Below, in pieces: positions 48,598-60,500 of a DNA stretch of 64,000 nt (positions are counted from its first letter, which is position 1; the number at the start of each line of letters is the position of its first letter). Below the pieces are notes generated by a model. That model saw nothing but the letters and a program-made list of their open reading frames with translations, had not been told where the DNA came from and did no database searches. Position numbers and translations under genes: made by a program. Origin of the DNA: Eleginops maclovinus (taxonomy: Eukaryota; Chordata; Actinopteri; Perciformes; Eleginopidae); NCBI RefSeq assembly GCF_036324505.1, contig NC_086363.1, positions 9,687,653 through 9,751,652 of the forward strand, written 5' to 3'.

Positions 48598-48605
48598 GTT
48601 CATGG

Positions 48606-49485
48606 CTTTAAGCATTTGGTATGTGGTTACAGATATGATTTTCCCTAATCCAAAATTTTAAGTTTGCTTTTCAAAGTTGTAAGGCTGTTACACTCCCTTA
48701 ATTCATTGGGCAGGGTCATTCCGCTTCTTCTCTTGAGGTTTAATGGCGGTGGCCTACCAAGGATTGGGTGAATTATGTCCAAATACTGTACTGGAGGCTG
48801 GAGCAGTGGATAACAAGGTTAAGTTAACACATGTGCATTTCTTTTTGTTCTTCTTGTTTTAGTTTTTCTTTCTTCCTGTGTGTTTTCGGCTGTACAATGT
48901 AAAAAAAGTCCCAAAAACAATTCTTGTCATAAAAGGTGAAGCTGCTAATTTGACTCACGTCATTTTTTAAAGATAATATTGATAGGTATCGATATGTTTG
49001 CCTTTTTGAGAATACATATAAACAAGAAAATTCAGTAGGTCATGTGCCGCTGTTGATGTTCATTTCGCCCCTTTTGACTTTTTAGTGAGGCTAGCTACTT
49101 ATTGTTTTTAAATCATCATTATCACAATGGTGGTATAAACTCAGTTAATTAGTTTGCCACGCAATAGCATTTAAATATTGAAAATATTGTCACCATTTCT
49201 TACAAATGAAAACAGAGTAAGAGTTATATTCTACATATGCTGCAGGCCTCAGACTCTTTACACTCACATCGAAACAAATCCTTTAATCCCTGATGTTTGA
49301 GTCCACATCGGCTAAATTGAAACAAAGGCCATAACAAATAGCATCTCCATATGACAAGCAGACTCTTAACTGATGTTTCACTTACAGTGTCACTCTAAAA
49401 GTCACAATTATTCACTGTCTGGATCATAGAAAAAAACATTTAGAAATGATCTTTTTAGGACAAAAACAAAGCAAGCACAAACGTT
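48606..49485. other. intergenic DNA between hAT end and ctsb
   Basis: About 0.9 kb of AT-rich sequence with no recognisable gene or repeat. Confidence 0.6.
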
Positions 49486-49649
49486 TTTATTCGATGTTCT
49501 GACAATTTATTACATTTTGATAACATCAAATCTCTCAATATTTGGCTTTAAATGCAATACAACAGTCTCTTACAAAACAAGGTCTTTATTTGAATCTTTC
49601 TTGATTGATTTAATTTGATCATTTCTTTTGCAGCCGCGGCTTATTTGAT
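49486..49649 (-). other. ctsb 3' untranslated region (inferred)
   Basis: Follows the ctsb stop at 49650-49652 on the minus strand. AATAAA on that strand at 49486-49491 would end the transcript near 49.47 kb, giving a short 3' UTR. Confidence 0.6.
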
Positions 49650-52352
49650 CTAAATGATTGGGATTCCTGCAACCACCTCTGACTCAATACCACACTCATC
49701 ATTTCCACGCTTGATCTTGAAGAAACCTGAAACAAGAAGACATGAAAACATGATAAACACTTCTTTACCATTCACTTTCAACATTACATAATTATATGAC
49801 ATTAAAAGTATGTGTGACCAACAAACAAAACATCCTTAAACCCTGTTTCTGTCGTACCCTTATCTCCCCAGTCACTGTTCCAGGAGTTTGCAGCGAGCCA
49901 GTAGGGCGTCCCATTGTCCTCCCCCCAGCCAAGGATCTTAATGGCATGACCGCCGAGCATCTCCCCTGTCAAATGCTGGTATACACCTAAAAGGAACATT
50001 AATTGGAATAACACAGTACTTACAGGACAAGTTTATCTTTCTCCTTTATACATATATAGTATAGATTTTATAAAGAATAAACTATGCTTTTACTTACGTT
50101 TATTAGTTCGACAGTTACATACATTCACCTTAACCTCTTACTCTTTTTTGTGAAATTCAACAAATACATAAAAGTTCTTGAAATTGAATGAATTTCTCCC
50201 TACACATGTCCACATTATGGTCTTATAATGTGATGAGTGGTCACATAATGCTTCATTTTAAGGGTTCATGAGACAATAAGGTAGGATTATTCTAGTATGA
50301 ATACAATTTCAAACATACAAAGCAAACATGGAGGGCATTACAATTATGTGTCTTTGACTAAATATAAGATATGCAAAATAAACCAGGTTTAAAATAGATT
50401 TTCATTCTGAGATTAGGTCAAACTGTGTTAATTGTAAATACTGAGGTTACTCTCCCTGTTTGTTTGCTTCTGTGTGTAGAGGAGAGGTTTGTGTGCTCAC
50501 AGATTACTGTTTGTAGTTGTAGCTAACGTAGCAACAAAATCAAAGCAGTCTCACTCACCAGTCTTGTAAAGCAGAAAATCTGCATATACAGAGAAAGCTG
50601 CCTCCACAGGCCCGTTCTTGTACAGCTCGGTCATGATCTGCTCCTGCTTGGACGGCACGCTGTATGTGTGCTTACCTGAAGAGGGAGACACAGTAACAAG
50701 ATCATGTAGAAACAGAAGCTACGGTAAGTGGAGAAGAAAGATTGTTTTGGGGTCTGTACCAAAGTGTTTGTCCTTCTGATAGGAGGGAGAGTATCCATCG
50801 GTGCACTGCTCCACACACTTAGGAGTCTCCTGTTCTCCCTGACACGGAGGACGGGTCCCATTTACATGATGCTCACACGCAGGGATGCTGTAGGGTCGGC
50901 AGCCTGTCAAACACACCATCAATTTAATTATATATTTTTTAACCCATTTAGGCTCGCAGCTGAATTTCTCAATTTCTCCTTTGTTCTCAGGGCTTGTGAA
51001 ACCTGAAACAAAGTTAAAAATCAGTCAAACTTGTCTTAATTAATACTTAGTCAGGGCCCATGATTATATGAATCATATTTTGGGAAAAAGTAGTCCCATG
51101 GTCCCTTAAATTATTAAGTATTTGGTATCTGTTAGACATTTTCTCATAGTTTTTCCTGAATAATAAAAGTGATTTTTCATGTGATCAATACATTTAAAAG
51201 TTTTTCCATTAGATGCCTGCTAAATAATTTGCATAGTAGATATCAAGACCTTAGACAATCAGAACGAATACTTTCTAATAATACTGAATGTACTTTTCAG
51301 TTCACACTCCAGCTTACCGACGTTGGAGTTATACAGGCCTCCTGTCACAAGCCCTTTCTTTGCCCAGAACTCCCAAGCAGCAGCCGGATAACCACCGAAA
51401 CAGCTGCATCCAGAGGAGAATAAAAACAACATGAGCATTGTTGTTTATGTCCTCTAAACAGACCTAGAATAAACTCATTTTGTTACACAATTTCTCACCC
51501 CATGCCACAATCATCACAGCAGGAGAGCAGATCCTCAGCGGAGATTTCCAAAGAAACCTGACCACTGCTGTGGATACACAACCTGTCGGATATCGCCTCA
51601 ACTGCCCCAAAGGCCTGTAGGTAGGTAAAGAGAAATTAAACCCTGGCTTGAGAGTATGCTGGATGGCTCTAAAATGCACTTTAATTGTCTTTGATTCCCC
51701 CAGTTTTTAACCAGCATTACAGCTTGCCCTTTCTAGTTTCCTGTTGTGTCCTTTTGTTGGACTGCCTTACCCAGCAGGACCCGCAGGATCCCTGGTCCCT
51801 GATCTGTTGGATTGTGGGACATTTGGGCCACTGCTGGCGTGGGTCAAAGCTGTCAGGAAGCTTTATGCCTTCAGTATTGTGAACCCTGAGGAAGAGAGGA
51901 CGATTACTGATCTCTGCAGATAAGATGAACCTGCTGACTGTCACCTGGTTGGGCATGTGAGAGACTGCACACACACATAAATCTGTGCCCTCACACACTC
52001 ATTAAACTTACACCTCTGGCAGCCTTGGTCCGTTCAGTATGGTCCCACACAGTCCCTTCACATAGCTGATGTCAATGTTGTGGAAGTTCTGCCCGGCCTG
52101 GACACAAAGAAATTAAGTTAAATTGAAGAGAGATTGAAGAAATCACAGCAATGTTGGACAGTAGGTTTCCTCATAGTGGCTTTGTGCTGCAAAGACAGTT
52201 ACCAGAACAAAGACCCTGAATGTACTTACTGTCCAGGTGGTGTTGGCTTTGTTAACAAGGTCCACCATCTCTGAGGAGGTATGAGGGAGGTGAGGTCGGG
52301 CCAAGGTGACACTGACCGTCAAAACGACGCAAAGGAGAGCCAGGGGATGCAT
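49650..52352 (-). CDS. ctsb: cathepsin B, lysosomal cysteine protease precursor (330 aa)
   Basis: Nine coding exons: 52352-52230, 52097-52012, 51885-51771, 51614-51499, 51403-51318, 50903-50760, 50675-50559, 49986-49858 and 49726-49650. They sum to 993 nt in frame. A signal peptide ([18 protein letters not shown]) is followed by a propeptide to about residue 78, then the mature papain-fold enzyme from [17 protein letters not shown]. Active site: DQGSCGSCW (Cys107), GGHAIKI (His276) and [10 protein letters not shown] (Asn296). The occluding loop CEHHVNGT, with its two histidines, gives cathepsin B its dipeptidyl-carboxypeptidase activity and also holds the conserved NGT glycosylation site. Length is close to human (339). 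The enzyme degrades proteins in lysosomes. The start is the first ATG before the signal peptide in an exon with a good donor. fdft1 lies next, same strand, as a neighbour pair also known in mammals. Confidence 0.97.
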
Positions 52353-52524
52353 CCTGCTAACCGGATGACTGTCAGACTTCAGAATAATAATCTTGCTGTG
52401 CGTGAAATAATATAACATGAACATCTTAAGGCAGACAGTTTCATTTTGGGGAGGATTTTCCTGTAATGCTCCTGGAACATCATATTGTTTCTTCTCAAAA
52501 TATGGAAATCATTCATCATTACTG

Positions 52525-52790
52525 TTTTAAGACAAGACAAGACAAGTGAATCTTTATTCATCCCCATAGGGAAATTCACATGTCATGGCAGCAACAGAAT
52601 AAGAAGAAACACAGATATTACACATATGTCGGGAATAAAATAATAAATGTAAAATAAAAATAAAAATGCATTTGAGTAGAAGAATTTGAAGATAACAAAA
52701 CGGTACAAGTACAGTGCAACTAGAGAATGCAAGATAGATGCACATAGTTCTTGTGTATAATTTGCATCTATTTCTGTACTTTTCAGAAAC
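52525..52790 (-). repeat. retroelement 3' end (CTTTATTCATCCCCATAGGG type)
   Basis: GTGAATCTTTATTCATCCCC followed by ATAGGGAAATTCACATGTCA, then A-rich sequence and ACAAGTACAGTGCAA. This is the reverse strand of a frequent fish retroelement 3' end. It lies in the 5' non-coding intron of ctsb. Confidence 0.5.
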
Positions 52791-53047
52791 ATTCATGAAG
52801 TGCCACATATTTCAGTTCTGACATTTGAAATAAAATTGTTGTTTATTATGAATTTTAAAAAAGAATACGAGAATGGAAATGGAGTCACAGAAGCAGGTGA
52901 ATATACATACAAATATCCAAGAAAAAATATAAGCTATATATAATGTAAACTCATTCAACATTCACTCAGAAGTTAAGATGGTATGAACATCAAGCAGTGT
53001 TAAAGAGGAAAATGAAACACAATATAACACAAGAAAGACACTTTTAC

Positions 53048-53110
53048 CTGCAGCTGTTTTTGAATAACGTTCTCCTGCGAATCCTCTCTGTCACTGAACA
53101 GAACACCGGT
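53048..53110 (-). other. ctsb 5' untranslated exon (inferred)
   Basis: Minus-strand donor CAG|GTAAAAG ends an exon at 53048. A TATA-like TTAAAAA on that strand at 53119-53125 places the start near 53.10 kb. It would splice to an acceptor upstream of the start codon at 52352. Confidence 0.45.
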
Positions 53111-53393
53111 TCTATCCCTTTTTAACAGCAGCAAGTCATTGAATCACATGCCTGTGTAATAAATGCATCGTCAGTAAACATGTGACTGAAATAAAAGTAT
53201 TTCCAAAGGTTGACAGGTGATCTTAAAACGATGACCTGGCAACAATACAGAAACATTTACAACTAACCATTATTGATGACTCTATGAAAGCACATCATAT
53301 CAAACAATACTCTATAAAAATATTCACCCACTTCAAGAGGCTATTTGAGTGTATGCACAATAACAATTCAGACCGTTTAAATTATTTAACTTC

Positions 53394-54309
53394 TTTATTT
53401 TTCTCAAATATGTACAAATCAAAATGTCACATTACATAGCAATGTTTGTAGCTCTCCTTTGGTTCTGTACAAGGTAACTCTGTGCTAGCCTTTCTACTCA
53501 CCAAAGCTGCATTAAGGACACTTAAGCTAGCAGTCTCCATATGTTTTTTTGTTCTTCCTGATTCATTTAAAAAGTTCATGTCAAAACTACATCAGGAATA
53601 GCCTTGTTTTTCTCCGATTTCGAAAGATATACAAATGAAACACAAAGACATAAAGGGGTGAAATAAAGTAATAGCGTCTGAGGATGCGGATGCAGCAGAT
53701 TTACTGTAAAGTGCATGATTGTAACTAATATTTATTTTGAGAGTTTCTCCTGAATAAGCATAGCAAGATGGATATAAAACTAGCTTTAATCTGACAAGAG
53801 AGAGAAAATAAAAAAGAGTTGACACAATCAAACAAAAACGTAATGGAATTGGGGACTGTCTTGAAAAGGTAGGGTCGTGTAATTTGTATTCACCAATTAA
53901 CAGGGAAATTAAAACTACTACCTTTATGTTTATAACTTCACTTTAGTCAAGGGGTCAAAATGTTACAAATGAAACAAAAAGGGGAACAGAGTAAACATAA
54001 ACATCAAACAAGAAAACACCCTGAATTGTTTTAATGTGCGATTTATGCTGGTGAATATAACCACACAACAATTTGTGTAATTAATGTATCCAGAAGCAGG
54101 ATGGACTACTCGAAATCACTGTCAAACAACCTAAAGAGACCAGCCTGCTACCAGAACCCCTCCATAGTCTAAATATGTCCATGTTCCTGTGACAGCTGTA
54201 GTAAGGAGGGCAGTGTTTCAGATTGCAGATAGAAAGGAACTGGACATCCAGAGTGGGCAAAAGGGGCTTTCTGAGTCTGTGGGCCCCGGAGAGGTGAGGG
54301 TAAATGGGT
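53394..54309 (-). other. fdft1 3' untranslated region (inferred)
   Basis: Follows the conserved-frame fdft1 stop at 54310-54312. A minus-strand AATAAA at 53394-53399 gives a plausible end. The ctsb promoter lies only about 270 bp further on. Confidence 0.5.
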
Positions 54310-57300
54310 TCACTGTCCCTTCATGTCCCCGGTGTCCAGTGCCGTGGTGGTGCTGAGGTACTGCCAGCTGAGAGCAGCTAGCAGCATGGCAGCAGACAGG
54401 TACATTGGCGACAGGTGGGCGGTCCTTGAGGGCAGGTTGCTCTGTGAAAGGGCAGACTTCTCCCGATTAAAGCCAGGATGCGCAGCGTGTTGTCCCGGGT
54501 CGGGTCCGTGTGGGAGACCTTCAGTAAAATCTGTTGAGAGGGAAAACGGGATGTTTAGTGTCACTCTGGTTTTCCAAGTATAATCATATGAAAACTTTGG
54601 CTGGGAGGCTGAATAAAGAAAAAACATAAACTAGAATAGAAAGACATAAAAAATAAAACAATAAAATATACCGTAACTACAAAACATAAGAAGCAATAAT
54701 AAAAACCATATCCATAAAATATTGCACTCAGTGTGGGGCACCGTTTGCAATAAAACGGAGAGGTTTCATTATTGCAGCAATACTTGTTTTGCAAAACACC
54801 AAAACTGACTGAATGGGTTTAAGGTTTGACTGAAAATGCCTCCTGTAAATACTCAGTAGCTAGAATGAACAGAACAAAAAGGACATACGGGATAATATGT
54901 CTTCTCTACATTATGGGCTCACTGGATTCAAATATTGGGAGAAAAGTTATATTTATGAATTATATGGTTGTTAAACTGCAGTTTGAAAATAAAATAAAGA
55001 AAGAAAAACGCATCAATATGGTGAAAGCAGGACATCAAACGCAAAGACACACCCACCTCCTGGTTATACTGGGCGATGATGGTCTGCACGGCTCTCATGT
55101 TGGTGGCCTCCATCATAAGCGTGACCGCCTGCCCCTTCCTGATCTTCACCACTCCCTGGAATAACATGGGGTTGTTGTAGCAAGTCGACAGTGTAGCTAT
55201 TGCCATTACCTGGTCAGGAGAGGATAAACATTTAGTTAAAGAAAAAGTATCTGAAAACAGGACTATTGAAAAGATAAATAGCTCAAAATTAAGCCGAAGG
55301 GAAATAATATTAAATCACTATATTGTTGTAAGGCAGTAGTGTTAAATGTGGCTACTTTAGTTTAGTTTTAGTCATTGAAAACTGTTCAAATGTAAGATGT
55401 TATAGTCATCAGATTGTATCGAACAGTTCAGTAAATCTAGTTACTTAAATACTGCCCTAGTTTCTCCCAAGCCCAAGCTTGTGATTGATGACTTAAGTAA
55501 ATGACTCCCAGTCCTTCTGACCTGTGGTGCCACCGCCAAAGAAAGCTAAAACTCACTATAGTACTAAGTATTTATTTACTAAGTAATTTTGACTGCAGGG
55601 GCTGGTGTTGAACACATAACCCACGTCACAGCCACAGTACTAAGTCATAGGTCAGTGTGTACCTGTGGAATGGCGCAGAAGTTGAAGACGCTCTGGTTTT
55701 GCAGGCGGGACAGGTAGGTTATAACATCAGGGACATGTCGCAGAGCGTCAGTAACCAGCAGGTTGAGACAGGAGAGAGCCGACTCCAGCTTCTCAGGCTG
55801 CGCAAAGTCCTCCAGACGACCAGCAAACTGGCTCCAAGCCTGCACAGGGACACGAGATATTAACACATCACATACGTATGTTCAATATTCAGTAAACTTC
55901 TAAGCAACTTCAACAAAAGACCTCCTGTTAGTTTTTTTTTTTATTAAGAGACACAATATACATAAAATATGTTTGAAACTGAATATTAGCCTAAAATGTG
56001 TTGTCTTTGTTTGTTTGTTCTGCATTTTCTCTTACTATCAAATTGCAAAACTGTGGTGATCAGGTTAACCAACACTCGTATAAGAAAACAGGACAGGTTC
56101 TTACCTCTTGAGGCCAGAAGGCGCGTCCCACCTGTATGTCCTCCAGATAATCTCGGATGATGTTCGTCTTCTGGAGGAACAGGCCCATGGAGTTAGCTAG
56201 CTCGGTATCGCGCCCCACTTCGGGGTCCTCCAGCTGGGACGCAGAGAACAGCTGAGACAGACCGATACCAACCAGCCCCGCCACATAATGGCAATACTGC
56301 ACAAAAGATAAAAGAAGACAGCATGGCATCAGATTTCAATGTCCAAGCATGACTTGTATTCTGGTCTAAGATTAAGTACACATGGCTATCCTAACATTCA
56401 AGGATTTTTAAACATGTATTTCAATTTTGTCAAAGTCATCGTCAAACAATTGGTTGTATAGAAGGGATAACATGGTGTATTGTAAGACTTCATCAACATT
56501 AAGTTACCAGAATGACTTAAACACATCTGTAAGACAGAATGAAGCTCAAGATACAAGTCAATATTGTATAAAGCATATATTTGCTGATATCTTAAGTTAC
56601 TGAAAGTGCAGGGTACTTTAAACTGTGTTAGATATCTTTTTGTGTTGTTAGTATATGTATTTTTTGGATTTCCATTCGTCATCTATCTAACAATTTTGCT
56701 GTTCTTTTAAGATTAGGTTGACATTTACCAAGTCCCACTCCTTCATGGATCCCACTTTCTTTTCCAGGAATTCAGCCATTCCTACTCCCATACGGTGGCA
56801 GATATCTGAGATGACGTCTCGATATTCCTTAGCGAGGTTTCTGAACTCCACTGATATCTAGATTGCAAGTAAACATAAAGATTGTAGTTACAGATGAGAA
56901 CAGTCAGACAACAACAGAGTGACAAAGATTTTACGTTAGATTTTTCAGTCAAAAAACCATCATAGATATTAGACCATGAACTTAAAGATGGTATTTTACT
57001 CCAACATGGTGTTACATTTTTATCTGTAAATCTGACATTTATAAAGGAACTACATCGCAAATGAAGCTGCTGAGAGCCTTATATACCCGTCTCGGGCCCT
57101 TTTAAGTAAAACCATGCAGAGCTACTGACCGTGGGGAAATCTGCCAGAACCTGTCTGTCTTTCTCCTGGCTCTCGGTGAAGCACCACTCATTCTGGTACA
57201 GGTAGGTGTGGAAATCATTCAGCATGGGAACCTTCTTGTCCAAAGGGATCGTCATGTCGTCCTCCACTGTGTCCAACGCTCGCAGCACCAGGTAGAAAAT

Positions 57301-57506
57301 ACAAACTGCATGTCTGGATCAGGAAGACAGTAGAAGGTTTTAACAAAAAACTGTATTTGTTTTTAATTTCAGTGTCTTTTCACATGCTGTCTAAAGAGAT
57401 ACGTGTCCTTGATTTAAAAGACAAAAATAGCAGGCATGTCAAAGAGGTTGTCACAGGTCAGGTTAGTATATGTAGAGGATGCCCTTTAACCGAGGACATT
57501 TAAAGT

Positions 57507-57595
<89 letters not shown>

Positions 57596-60500
57596 GTATT
57601 TGCCCAATTTTATTTGTAATATCTTACTCATTAAATCTATATCTGTGTTTGTTTGATTTAGTGTGAAATTCATACATGAGCAGATGAGCTGAGTCCTGCA
57701 GTGCACTTTGGTTTATTAAAGCTGATGCCTGTTGTTGAATTGATCAGCTATTAATAAAGGCTATGGTGCAAAATGTTGTCTTTAAAATGACTCACTAATT
57801 CTAAGAGCCTTAAACAAACACTGCATGGAGCAGTATCTTCTGTCAGACATTATTGCAACTCCACAGGTGATACCATAATTTGTGGGTACTTTTTCTAGAA
57901 TATTAGAGACAGAAGCACCATATTACATAATGGATGCAATCCAAGTATGCCTAGGTCTAAACTACTGATAGTGGTTTTGACGATGTTAATACTTTGAATG
58001 TGTATTTTGCACATTGTGCACAGAGAACTATGAGTGCAGAAAAGAGAAGTGCCCCAGCCAACGCCCATGGTTCTGCCCTTCAGGAAGAAAACATGCCCGT
58101 AGACACACCCCTCCACCTGGAGCCAAGTGTTTACCCACCTCAACTCCCCGTCCAGCGCTTGAATGACAGCTGCAAAACTGCGACTGGTTTGGTTCAGATA
58201 CAGGTAGCATGTCCGCAGACTCTCACTCATGGACTCCTGACAGGAAAGACAAGAGAAGGTCGAGTGTCGGTAAAAACAAGTGGGTCTGAGGGCGCTGGAG
58301 GGACGGGCGGCCTCCTGCAGGGCCCGCTCCCCCAGTCTCCAGCACGACAGGAGGGACCGAGGAGTGGAGCCGCAGCCGCGCGGCGCCACCGACAGAGAGC
58401 GCTTGAAAACGGACAGAGAGAAGGTACACTTGCAGCAAGCTCCGGCCATACGGACACCCTGGCAGTACGACCGACCCTGCAACTATGAAACGACGTTGCG
58501 CATGTCGACGCCACGGCTGGTGGGGAAGTTTGAAACATGTACCCTAGAGGACAAGTGAGCGGAGGGTCGGGGGAGGTGAGAAACTCCACCGACCTCAGAA
58601 CAGTCTCCCTCACTGCGTAGCATGCTGCGTAGAGGAGCGGGTCAGCGCACAGCGTTTGTAGATCTATTGTAATCATTTTACCACTCCTCCCACCTCTACC
58701 CAAAACAACACCAGATGCGTGTTTCACAACCTGCTGCAGATTCCAGCAAGGAAATAAGGCTACAACTCAACATGCACTTCTGTTTTAAAAACTTCTGTTT
58801 CACAACGGAAGGTGACATTAAAGAATATTGTTATGAGTGGAAAACGCATGAGATTAAAATAGCACTCAGTCGATTACAGTTGCAGCTGCGTATGTTGACA
58901 ATTTTTTTTCTCAACTTTATTTATAAGAGATACGCTGACAAACAATGCTCTACAAGTTAAAGGTCCCATATTGTGGCCGTTTTTACTGGTCATAAGAGAG
59001 GCTCCGCCCCTGTCTAACAGAGTGCTTTCCTAGCCTTCCCGTTACAGCCGAGCATCAGTTTATGTGTTACAATGACGGCGGTACAGCCATATGTTTGAAG
59101 CGGAGGCCGATCCTGAAAGTGAGACCAACGTGATGGACCACCGTCCCAAAGTAGACTGGAGCAGGCGGTTTCACAGTGGAACGTTTTTATGTTGTATCGC
59201 TCTTACATTTCAGATGTAATGTTAGGACTGAAACAGCCTTTTCCTTCATAGTACTGCACGTTTTGCATTTCGGCATCAACCTGTGCAAGGTTTTTGAAGC
59301 TGTCGTCCGTGAAATGCCGGGCACACAGTACTGTACTTCGAACCGTTGAAGGAACAGTGTTAAAAATACATTTCAACCACTGACTTTTTCGTGGTACTGC
59401 CTTCGGTAAGGCAAACAAATAGGAAAGCTGTGATTGGGTTATTCCATCTTTCTATATCATTGAGGTCCCTCTGTTATCACCGTGCTATGCTAATCCAAGC
59501 ACCTTTCAAATTGCACCTGGATAACATGTTTTGTCTGCAGTCCTAAGGCAACTTTCTTATTTTAACAACATTTCAATGTTCTTACCTAACTGATATACAG
59601 TCATATGATCATATTACAAAAATGATTTTGTTTTATATTTTTGTAAATATGATCATATGACTATATTTGAAAACACAGTGTATTTAAGTTCCGATTCTTA
59701 AAATCCTATTATAAAATGTTGGTTGGCTGGCGGTCTAGTTTAGGGCAAATAGGAGACCTCAATGCATTCTTTCCCCTCCTCCTCATTAGCATTCAGTGCA
59801 ACTAGTGTGACTAGTGCTACTAGTAAACATTTTTAAACCTCACTAGTTGACTAGTTAAATTTAAATGTATCTCACTAGTTAACTACTAAGTGCACAAGGT
59901 TCACTAGTAGACATTTTGAGCCCCACTAGTTAATTGGTGAGGTCAAAAGAGCCTTCAACTTGTTATTTAGTGAACCTTTTGCCTTTACTATTTAACTAGT
60001 GAGTGATTTTTGGTGAACTAGTTAACTAGTGCAGAAAATGTATGCCAATAGTTTGCTAATTTTCTGCTTCTTTTTTGTAACTAGTTAACATGTCAGAGCT
60101 TTTGCAGCACACTAGTTTACTAGTAATGCTTTTAGCGTCACTAGTAAGGTCAGAGCGCCACTATTTCATCAAAAAGCTTACATGTTGGTACTTCAGTGCT
60201 ACTAGTGCAACTCCTGGTGTCACTAGTAAGGGTTATGTAGGAACTAGTCCCACTAGTTGCTGAAAAATAATGACTAGTAAATGTTTTATTCAACTGGTAA
60301 AACAGAGTGCTAAACTAGTATGACCAAATCTAACAAGTGCTATCAAAGAACCAACTAGTGTAGGCAACTACCGTCTGATATCAATGGAATAAATACTCAA
60401 ACGGCTTGCCATAGGAATTAAACATGCGCACATCATCTCTACCTACTGTTGAACCCTCCAAGCTCATTATGTAACGTAAATCCCAAGTCAATGGTCATAT

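Larger units (their letters stand above)
41678..48605. mobile_element. possible hAT composite (macro) transposon carrying gcnt4
   Basis: A left hAT end (CAGTGGCGGCTGGTGA) begins at 41686 and a right hAT end (GGGCCAGCCGCCTCTG) closes at 48597. The 8 bp just outside are identical: GTTCATGG at 41678-41685 and at 48598-48605. hAT elements make 8-bp target duplications. The internal left end at 47554 is flanked by a different 8-mer (AACTATAG). So the outermost ends, not the ends of the inner copy, share the duplication. Between them lie a broken hAT transposase, a LINE fragment and gcnt4. Whether this is one element that captured a gene or two copies that moved together is inference. Confidence 0.6.

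Noticed and set aside
58227..58727. A separate 166-residue gene on the minus strand beginning near 58.7 kb
   Set aside because: It is GC-rich, overlaps other open frames and the frame that joins fdft1 exon 2, and has no resemblance to any family.
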